From: Bacillota bacterium | GTDB taxonomy: Bacteria > Bacillota > Clostridia > Christensenellales > SZUA-584 | Assembly (NCBI GenBank): GCA_023436525.1 | Contig: JAEZIW010000066.1 | Span: 1 to 11,293 of the forward strand | Length of the DNA: 11,293 nucleotides | Direction of reading: 5' to 3' | Shown here: positions 6,187 through 11,293 of the stretch, in pieces | How the letters are laid out: each line of letters opens with the position of its first letter | Position numbering within the stretch: the stretch's first letter is position 1 | Notes under the pieces: generated by a model | Told to the model about the DNA's origin: nothing | The model's input: only the letters and a program-made list of their open reading frames with translations | Databases searched by the model: none | Position numbers and translations under genes: made by a program

Positions 6187-7049
6187 ATGTTGCAAAAGCT
6201 GTGCATCATCACCGGGGCCAATTCGGGCATCGGCAGGCAGGCGGCCATACAAATCGCAAATGCGGGCGCACATGTAATCATCGCGTGCCGAAATGAGGCG
6301 CGCGGGCGCGCAGCGTTGGCCGATATTCAGGCGTCTATCAGCGGCGGCTCCGCCGAGCTGAAGATTCTCGACATGGCATCGCAATCTTCAATCAGAAGCT
6401 TCGCAGACGATATCAACCGCTCTTATCCCAAGGTGGATGTGCTGATTCACAACGCCGCCGATTTTGATATCGCCCGCAAGCAGCCGGAGTTTTCGCCTGA
6501 GGGTATTGAAACCGTGTGGGCGGCCAATCATGTGGGCCCCGTGCTGCTCACCGAGCTGCTGATGGAAAAGCTCAAATCAAGCGATAACGGACGTGTGATT
6601 ACCATCTCCTCCAAAGGGCTGCTTGTGAAGCCGGGCACCAAGGTGGATCTGATCGACCCGGAATTCAAGAGTCGAAAATACAGCGTGACCGACGCATATT
6701 ACCAGAGCAAGCGCGCGCAAGAGATGTATACGCTGCATTTGGCCGGTCAGCTGGCGGGCACCTCCGTCACCGCCAACTGCATACGTGTGACCGCGGTCAA
6801 GATTGACATCAGCCGCTACCCGAATCTGTCACGCATCGCCCGCATGATGTATGCGCTGAAAGCAAAGCATCTATCTCCCCGAAACAGATGGCCCAAACGT
6901 ATACGTACTTGGCGCTGTCGGATGCGGTGAAAGGCATCAGCGGCAAATGCTTTGATGAAAAAAATCAGACGGTTGCTATGAACGATTATTCCACCAACCC
7001 CAAAAACATTGAGGCCGTGATGATGCTGACCAATCAATACATCAAATAA
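6187..7049 (+). pseudogene. SDR-family oxidoreductase, frameshifted near its C-terminus
   Basis: The unbroken frame runs 6187-6930 (247 residues) and has the SDR core: TGANSGIG (9-16), D62, HNAA (88-91) in place of NNAG, N114, S141/S142 and Y171-x3-K175. After K227 (codon 6865-6867) the frame ends in an unlikely Arg-rich tail. The -1 frame from 6867 instead continues with sensible SDR sequence (ASISPKQMAQTYTYLALSD, then GISGKCFDEK) to TAA at 7047-7049. Joined, they give 287 residues, a normal length. The simplest cause is loss of one G from an original AAGGCA. The catalytic core is intact, so the short product may fold poorly rather than be absent. GAGGAGGG lies seven bases before the ATG. 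The gene is the first in an operon with tetR and is controlled by the operator at 6139-6170. The substrate is unknown. Confidence 0.85.
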
Positions 7050-7064
7050 ACAGCAGGTGTTATA

Positions 7065-7670
7065 ATGGAAAAAACGTTTATCCGCCCGCAAAAGGACAAG
7101 CCGCAGGGCAACCCGCTCGGCAGTGTGCCCGCGTTGTTTGAAGCCGCTTTAACCGAGTTTTCTCAGCACTCATTTTCCGGCGCGTCGCTCAACGATATTA
7201 TCAAGGCCAGCGGGCTCAGCAAGGGCAGCTTTTATCACCGATTCGCGGACAAAATGGATTTGTATCTTTGCATGATGGATGTCATCTCACAAAAAAAGGC
7301 GGTATACGCCATGGACATGCCGCCGTCTTCCGATGATTTTTTTGAACAGCTCCGACATATTCTTCGCCATTCGCTGGACTTCGCGCTCCAAGAGCCGCGG
7401 TTTGACGCGTTCTGGCGGCGGTATCTCGCCGAGGGGCCGGATGTGAAAGAGGCTGTCAGCCGCGCTTTCCCCAATCGGGGTACCGGCAGTTTTGATGCAC
7501 TGCTAGAAAGCGGGAATTTCCGTTTTCCCGCGCCTTTCGTTTCCGGCGTGGTTAACCTGCTGGTAAGCCATCTGGATGCGCTGATTGCGCCCGGCATGAG
7601 CCGCGAGGAGCTCAACCGCCTTGCGGACAACCTTGTGGATATGCTCAAAAGCGGCCTCGCAGTTGAATAA
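7065..7670 (+). CDS. TetR/AcrR-family transcriptional regulator
   Basis: The 201-residue protein has the TetR helix-turn-helix in its N-terminal domain: SLNDIIKASGLSKG then SFYHRF at about 41-60, followed by the usual DKxDLY connection. The remaining helical part (about 70-200) is the ligand-binding and dimer domain, which varies too much to predict a ligand. The ATG lies 15 bases after the restored stop of the SDR gene, with AGGTG (7055-7059) five bases upstream, so the two are co-transcribed. It probably represses its own operon through the palindrome at 6139-6170 and responds to a substrate or product of the SDR. Its stop codon is only five bases from the stop of the convergent AroE-family gene, with no separate terminator between them. 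Confidence 0.94.
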   Translation: MEKTFIRPQKDKPQGNPLGSVPALFEAALTEFSQHSFSGASLNDIIKASGLSKGSFYHRFADKMDLYLCMMDVISQKKAVYAMDMPPSSDDFFEQLRHILRHSLDFALQEPRFDAFWRRYLAEGPDVKEAVSRAFPNRGTGSFDALLESGNFRFPAPFVSGVVNLLVSHLDALIAPGMSREELNRLADNLVDMLKSGLAVE

Positions 7671-7675
7671 ATCGA

Positions 7676-8533
7676 TCAGTCGATGCCAAATTCCTTCTTG
7701 AGCGCGTCCTCCATCACCTTGGCGGTGGCTTCCACACCCGTCCACATGGCAAACCCGAGAGTGCCCTGATTCACCAGCATCGTCAGGCCGTCAAACGTCC
7801 GCGCACCGATTTTCTTCGCTTCCTGCAAAAACAGTGTGTTCGGGTGGTTCGGTATCACGTCGCAAACCGTCATGCCCTTATGAAGTGTGCTGTAATCGAT
7901 ATCCGGCTTTTGGTCGGTATCCGGATACAGCCCGATCGAGGTGCAGTTTACGAGTATCGCTGTGTCCTGCGGCACAGCGTATGCGTGATCCCACAGTATC
8001 ATATCGGCCCTGGCCTGTGTTTTTTCGTTAATCAGCGCTGCCAGCGCGTCGCCGCGCTCCTTGCTGCGGTTCACAATGGTGATATGCTTGATGCCCGCCA
8101 TCGCCAGCTCCACCGCAATCGCGCGCGCGGCTCCGCCCGCGCCGAGCAGCACGGCGTTTTCGCCCTGCGTTTTCACGCCGCCGTCTTTCAGCGCCTTCAT
8201 AAACCCTTTGCCGTCCGTGTTTTCGCCGTACAGCAGCCCGTCCTTCACGTACACCGTGTTCACGGCCCCCATCAGCGCTGCGTCCTGCGCGACCACGTCG
8301 AGGTATTGCAGCACAGCAACCTTATGCGGAATCGTCAAGTTGATACCCTTAAAATTCATCGCCTTAAGGCCCTTGATCGCATCATGCAAATCCTCCGGCT
8401 TCACCTTGATGGTGAGATAGCGATACGGCAGTCCCAATGCCTGAAATGCCGCCTGCTGTATCACCACAGTCGGGTTTTCATCCACAGGGCACCCGAACAC
8501 ACCCACCAGTTCTTCCCGATAGCTTTTGCTCAT
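7676..8533 (-). CDS. aroE: Shikimate/quinate dehydrogenase family protein (AroE-like, altered substrate motif)
   Basis: The start is ATG 8531-8533 (285 residues). GAGGTG sits six bases upstream; the in-frame GTG at 8540-8542 is part of that site. AroE-family features are present: NLTIPHK with catalytic Lys71, GAVNT (N92), ENTDGKG with Asp107, the NADP-binding loop GAGGAAR (131-137), NRS (155-157) and LVNQG near 252-256. The N-terminal motif is unusual. Where typical enzymes read G-x-P-V-x-H-S-x-S-P, with two Ser that hold the shikimate carboxylate, this one reads GCPVDENPTV (14-23), giving Asn and Thr in place of the Ser pair. The family would oxidise or reduce a cyclic polyol such as shikimate or quinate, but the actual substrate may differ. 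It is the last gene of the operon after pirin (28-base gap). Confidence 0.88.
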   Translation of the reverse strand: MSKSYREELVGVFGCPVDENPTVVIQQAAFQALGLPYRYLTIKVKPEDLHDAIKGLKAMNFKGINLTIPHKVAVLQYLDVVAQDAALMGAVNTVYVKDGLLYGENTDGKGFMKALKDGGVKTQGENAVLLGAGGAARAIAVELAMAGIKHITIVNRSKERGDALAALINEKTQARADMILWDHAYAVPQDTAILVNCTSIGLYPDTDQKPDIDYSTLHKGMTVCDVIPNHPNTLFLQEAKKIGARTFDGLTMLVNQGTLGFAMWTGVEATAKVMEDALKKEFGID

Positions 8534-8561
8534 ATTCCGCACCTCACTTTGATGAAATAAA

Positions 8562-9398
8562 TCATGCGTGTTTGATGAAAACGCCCCGGCGCAGCTCGTC
8601 GAACGCCAGCGCCAGCTCCTCGTTCGTGTTCATCACAATCGGCCCGCCCCACGCGATGGGCTCATGCAGCGCCTTGCCCGAAAAGAAAAGGAACCTCAAG
8701 CCCGACGCACTCATGGCGGATACGCGAATGAAGTCGCCTTCCCCAAACAACACCGCTGAATTTGAAGGGATTTGCTTTCCGTTAACATATGCGTCGTTAT
8801 CAATCAGAAACACAAATACGGTTTCGTCCGGCTTGGCGGGGATGCTGATCTCGCCGCCTGATGGCAGCTCAATGTCGTAAATACTGGCCGGAATATGGCG
8901 CGGTGTGACGCCCGCAGCGCCATCGAATTGCCCGGAGAGCACGCGGATTGTCGCATTGTCCTTTTTGACCGTTGCAATCATGTCACCCGTGATGCTTAAA
9001 TAGGCAGGGTCGGCCATCTTCTCGTCACGCGGCAGGTTCAGCCATAGCTGAACGCCGAGCATCCTGTCAGATGCCATGGGCATCTCCTGATGCAAAATGC
9101 CGCTTCCGGCTGTCATCCACTGGCTTTCCCCCGCATGGATGGTGTCTTTGTTCCCAAGGCTGTCTTCATGCTCGATTCTGCCCGAAATCAGATACGTGAT
9201 TGTTTCGATGCCCCGATGCGGGTGCATCGGGAACCCTGCCGTGTAATCAGACGGGTTCGTGGAATCAAAGAAATCCAGCATCAGAAAAGGATCAAAATCG
9301 CGCGTATCCGCATGAGAAAGTACCCTCACCAGCCTGACCCCGGCACCATCCGTTGTGCGGTGCCCCTGTACGGTTTTCAATACTTCGCGTTGTTTCAT
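8562..9398 (-). CDS. Pirin family protein (bicupin)
   Basis: The 278-residue protein is a full-length pirin. The N-terminal cupin carries the metal-binding set H59 and H61 (MHPHRGIETITY) and H103 and E105 (GSGILHQE), matching the His-His-His-Glu site known from human pirin and E. coli YhhW. The second cupin (about 170-275) closes the fold and has no metal set. Some pirins act as quercetinases, opening the flavonol ring; others have regulatory roles, so the activity here is not certain. The start is supported by AAAGGA seven bases before the ATG (9406-9411). The gene sits between the ring-opening dioxygenase gene (31-base gap upstream) and the AroE-family gene (28-base gap downstream), all on one strand. 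This indicates co-transcription and possibly a shared aromatic or redox task. Confidence 0.95.
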   Translation of the reverse strand: MKQREVLKTVQGHRTTDGAGVRLVRVLSHADTRDFDPFLMLDFFDSTNPSDYTAGFPMHPHRGIETITYLISGRIEHEDSLGNKDTIHAGESQWMTAGSGILHQEMPMASDRMLGVQLWLNLPRDEKMADPAYLSITGDMIATVKKDNATIRVLSGQFDGAAGVTPRHIPASIYDIELPSGGEISIPAKPDETVFVFLIDNDAYVNGKQIPSNSAVLFGEGDFIRVSAMSASGLRFLFFSGKALHEPIAWGGPIVMNTNEELALAFDELRRGVFIKHA

Positions 9399-9429
9399 AT
9401 TATTGTCCTTTCTGCGGCCTTATCGCCCG

Positions 9430-10197
9430 CTATTCAAACAAGTATCCCGTCATCGACAGCGACCCCAGCACACAAGCGTCATTGAACACTGAAACCCGGT
9501 CTGAACCGTCTGAGGCACCCAATACACAAAGCAACGGCGCAAAATGATCTGCTGAGGTAAAGGCAAGCGATGCGCACTCACCGGCCTGCTCATAATGAAT
9601 TACGCCGCCGGGATTCCGGTTTTGTATCTGTGTTTTAATATAGCTGTCAAACGTTTCGGCCCAATCATAGCCGCCGTCCATCTCCCAGTTGACGCGCGCG
9701 AGATTGTGCACAACATTGCCGCTGCCCAAAATCAATGCGCCTTGCTCCCGCAGCGCGCGAAGCTGACGGCCTGTATGAAAATGCGCGTCTGCATCAGCGT
9801 CCCTGTCTACACTGATCTGAAAAACGGGGATATCAGCCTTTGGATACATGCGGCACAGCACAGACCAAGTGCCATGATCAATCCCCCAGCTGTTATCCGT
9901 TATGGCTTTGTCACCCAGCAAACCCTTGGCCAGCCCGGCAAAGTGAGGCGACCCCGGCGCGTTGTAAACAACCTTATAAAGCGCCTCCGGAAAGCCGTAC
10001 ATATCGTAAATCATTCTCGGTGCCGCCGCATCCAAAACCCTTGTGCCGTGTGTAAACCAGTGTGCCGAGATACTGACGATGACATCCGGCTTTGGCAGGC
10101 GATTTTTGAGCAATGCCCATTCAGAGGTAAATCGATTGTCTTCAATGGCGTTCATCGGAGACCCATGCCCGACAAACAATACAGGCATACGCTTCAT
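9430..10197 (-). CDS. ygiD: DODA-type extradiol aromatic ring-opening dioxygenase (YgiD/LigB family)
   Basis: ATG 10195-10197 is chosen (255 residues) because GAGGGAGG (10206-10213) lies eight bases upstream and family members begin like MKRMPVLFVGHGSPM; the frame stays open upstream to 10254 without a site. Likely metal and catalytic residues are H11 (GHGSP), H46 (SISAHW), H108 (DHGTW), H164 (GSGNVVHN) and H218 (SADHFAPL). The family includes plant and bacterial DOPA 4,5-dioxygenases, E. coli YgiD and LigB-type catechol dioxygenases, which cleave a catechol ring next to the hydroxyls with molecular oxygen. The true substrate here is unknown. It is the first gene of the operon with pirin and the AroE-family gene; its promoter is at 10234-10262. 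An oxygen-using enzyme in a presumed anaerobe would be notable. Confidence 0.92.
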   Translation of the reverse strand: MKRMPVLFVGHGSPMNAIEDNRFTSEWALLKNRLPKPDVIVSISAHWFTHGTRVLDAAAPRMIYDMYGFPEALYKVVYNAPGSPHFAGLAKGLLGDKAITDNSWGIDHGTWSVLCRMYPKADIPVFQISVDRDADADAHFHTGRQLRALREQGALILGSGNVVHNLARVNWEMDGGYDWAETFDSYIKTQIQNRNPGGVIHYEQAGECASLAFTSADHFAPLLCVLGASDGSDRVSVFNDACVLGSLSMTGYLFE

Positions 10198-10233
10198 ATG
10201 TTCAGCCTCCCTCAATAAGCAATCTTTATACTG

Positions 10234-10262
10234 ATCATACCATAATCGGTTCAATCAAAAAA
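10234..10262 (-). promoter_or_regulatory. Probable promoter of the dioxygenase-pirin-aroE operon
   Basis: On the minus strand TATGAT (10234-10239) is preceded by TGG, making an extended -10 box (10234-10242). The -35 region, 17 bases up, falls in a run of T (10257-10262), which is also the U-tract of the lgt terminator. No strong -35 box is present. Confidence 0.5.
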
Positions 10263-10314
10263 GCCGCACCCTTTCCGGATTCAGTTCAATTTCATCCTGA
10301 GAGGGTCGCGGCTT
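10256..10314 (-). terminator. Rho-independent terminator of lgt
   Basis: On the minus strand AAGCCGC and ACCCT (10302-10314, with one bulged base) pair with AGGGT and GCGGCTT (10261-10272), with an inner GGAT/ATCC pair in the loop. The minus-strand transcript then reads TTTTTTGATT. The plus strand lacks a U-tract, so it acts on lgt transcripts. Confidence 0.9.
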
Positions 10315-10329
10315 CGTATATGGGGTTGT

Positions 10330-11154
10330 CTATTCTTCAGCGTCTGTTTGCTGCGTTTCGTCTTTTTTCGCTTCAATATCGCGCTCAGCTTTGGTTAACA
10401 GCCTGTCTGCCGGAACCCCGCGTTTCTTGTTCAAAACAAACAACACCACCGCGCCGATCACAAAGAGAATCGATATCAGCTGCGACGTGGATAAAAACCC
10501 GACACTGCCGCGCATATCGTTGCGGAAAAACTCGATACCAAAGCGCCCGATACCGTACAGCAGCAGATAAAGCGCGCCCACATTACCCTTGATCTTGCTT
10601 TTTCTCGCATACAGCACCAGCACCAGCGCGATCAGAAAATCGCCTGCGGACGATATCAGCTGTGTCGGCAGCAGCGGAATGCCCGCCGGGGCGATGCTGC
10701 CCGCTGGGAAAATCACGCCGAGCACATGGCTCTCACAGCCGTAACAGCAGCCCGCTAGAAAGCAGCCGATGCGCCCGAGGCCTTGGGCCGCCGCCACAGC
10801 CGGTATGGCAAGGTCGAAATAGCTCATGAAGCTCAGCTTCTTTTTCTTGCAATACACCATGGCCGCCGCCACGCCGCCGATGATGCCGCCGTACACAACA
10901 AACCCTTCCGACCCGAGCACCCGCAGCGGATCGGCAAAAAACGCCTTGTATTCAACGATCACATACAGCAGCTTTGCGCCAAGGAATCCGAATATCATGG
11001 CCAGCAGCGCAATATCGATGATCGCTTCTTTTTTTAACCCGTAAGCTTTTGCTCGAATATAGCTCATCACGATGGCAGCCGCAAAGCCGACGGCAATCAT
11101 AACGCCGTAGGAATGTATGGTCAGGCTCCCGATTGAAAACAGATTGTTGTACAT
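10330..11154 (-). CDS. lgt: Prolipoprotein diacylglyceryl transferase (Lgt)
   Basis: Lgt is a multi-pass membrane enzyme that moves diacylglycerol from phosphatidylglycerol to the lipobox Cys of prolipoproteins, the first step of lipoprotein maturation. ATG 11152-11154 (274 residues) is chosen because GGGGGA lies just upstream and the protein then starts MYNNLFSIG, as in relatives. An in-frame ATG at 11196 would precede the predicted transcript start. Motifs are YGGIIGG (88-94), the signature GRIGCFLAGCCYG (127-139), where E. coli has Asn and Glu in place of Cys, and GRFGIEFFRND (203-213). About seven hydrophobic segments are seen. The C-terminus (about 243-274) is a charged Lys/Glu tail. It is a single-gene unit with its own promoter and terminator, placed upstream of the dioxygenase operon. 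Confidence 0.97.
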   Translation of the reverse strand: MYNNLFSIGSLTIHSYGVMIAVGFAAAIVMSYIRAKAYGLKKEAIIDIALLAMIFGFLGAKLLYVIVEYKAFFADPLRVLGSEGFVVYGGIIGGVAAAMVYCKKKKLSFMSYFDLAIPAVAAAQGLGRIGCFLAGCCYGCESHVLGVIFPAGSIAPAGIPLLPTQLISSAGDFLIALVLVLYARKSKIKGNVGALYLLLYGIGRFGIEFFRNDMRGSVGFLSTSQLISILFVIGAVVLFVLNKKRGVPADRLLTKAERDIEAKKDETQQTDAEE

Positions 11155-11186
11155 ATATCCCCCAATAATTTCGTGTTTATGGAATA

Positions 11187-11215
11187 ACAATAACATGTTT
11201 ATCGTTGAAACTCAA
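11187..11215 (-). promoter_or_regulatory. Probable lgt promoter
   Basis: On the minus strand TTGAGT (11210-11215) and TATTGT (11187-11192) are 17 bases apart, and TG precedes the -10 box in the extended position. Transcription would start near 11180, about 25 bases before the chosen start codon. Confidence 0.55.
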
Positions 11216-11251
11216 ATTCAGACGCAGTAAACGCTTTGAGATAATCGCCTT

Positions 11252-11280
11252 AAAGAAAAAAGCCCGAATTCTTCGGACTT
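11252..11280 (-). terminator. Rho-independent terminator of a gene beyond the right edge
   Basis: On the minus strand AAGTCCGAA pairs with TTCGGGCTT (11260-11268 with 11272-11280, one G-U pair) around a three-base loop, then TTTTTTCTTT. It must end a minus-strand transcript coming from outside the window, and it insulates lgt from it. Confidence 0.88.
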
Positions 11281-11293
11281 TCCGGGTCTATAT

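Noticed and set aside
7844..8560. Long plus-strand open frame (238 residues) opposite the AroE-family gene
   Set aside because: It is a GC-rich shadow of aroE with no domain, and the minus-strand protein has all AroE motifs and a ribosome binding site.
9595..10218. Plus-strand open frame (207 residues) opposite the dioxygenase gene
   Set aside because: It is a shadow frame. It is Arg/Cys-rich without any recognisable domain, while the minus strand encodes a clear DODA-family protein.
10198..10254. Longer dioxygenase start (19 extra residues)
   Set aside because: It would use codons lying across the GAGGGAGG site and the -10 region, and relatives begin at the internal Met.

Overview
The window looks like chromosomal DNA from a spore-forming, Gram-positive Bacillota, most likely of class Clostridia. 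The evidence is a CotF-type spore-coat protein, strong AGGAGG-type ribosome binding sites, classic hairpin-plus-U-tract terminators, a zinc-ribbon/DUF5050-type surface protein, and an Lgt with the Cys-rich signature that I associate with Firmicutes. No integrase, transposase, CRISPR array or phage gene is visible. Most of the window (about 3.2-11.2 kb) is moderately GC-rich and orderly. The first 3 kb is clearly AT-richer and looks accessory.

Layout. (1) 1-520: the 3' end of an unrecognised gene, then a foldable non-coding segment with tRNA-like T-arm sequence and a bidirectional terminator. (2) 620-2737, minus strand: a large membrane-anchored protein with a zinc ribbon, one transmembrane helix and 14 WIYY-type repeats in two groups of seven. 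(3) 2900-3097, minus strand: tRNA-Ser(CGA) with its own promoter and terminator. A 14-nt piece of its 3' end recurs near position 382. (4) 3234-3713, plus strand: a CotF-like ferritin-fold protein, converging with a minus-strand SDR oxidoreductase (3786-4643). (5) 4734-5096, plus strand: a 120-aa protein that is one quarter Cys and one third Gly, built on a 45-bp repeat. (6) 5240-5992, minus strand: a NYN-nuclease/LOTUS protein. (7) 6106-7670, plus strand: a TetR-regulated operon with a near-consensus promoter, a TAGAC/GTCTA operator, a frameshifted SDR and its TetR repressor. (8) 7676-10262, minus strand: a three-gene operon in the order DODA-type ring-opening dioxygenase, pirin, shikimate-dehydrogenase-family protein. 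(9) 10256-11215, minus strand: lgt with its own promoter and terminator.

How the genes fit together. The dioxygenase-pirin-AroE-family operon has short gaps and a ribosome binding site before each gene. It suggests redox or ring-cleavage chemistry on aromatic or cyclic polyol compounds. The AroE-family member has lost the Ser-x-Ser substrate-carboxylate motif, so ordinary shikimate biosynthesis is not a safe assignment. The SDR-TetR operon looks like a small-molecule-responsive reductase cassette that is now damaged by a one-base deletion, unless it is rescued by frameshifting. The CotF-like and Cys/Gly-rich genes may both serve the spore surface, but only the first has family support. Start codons for the AroE-family gene, the dioxygenase, lgt and the Cys/Gly gene were moved downstream of the longest reading frame because the Shine-Dalgarno sequences fit the internal ATGs.
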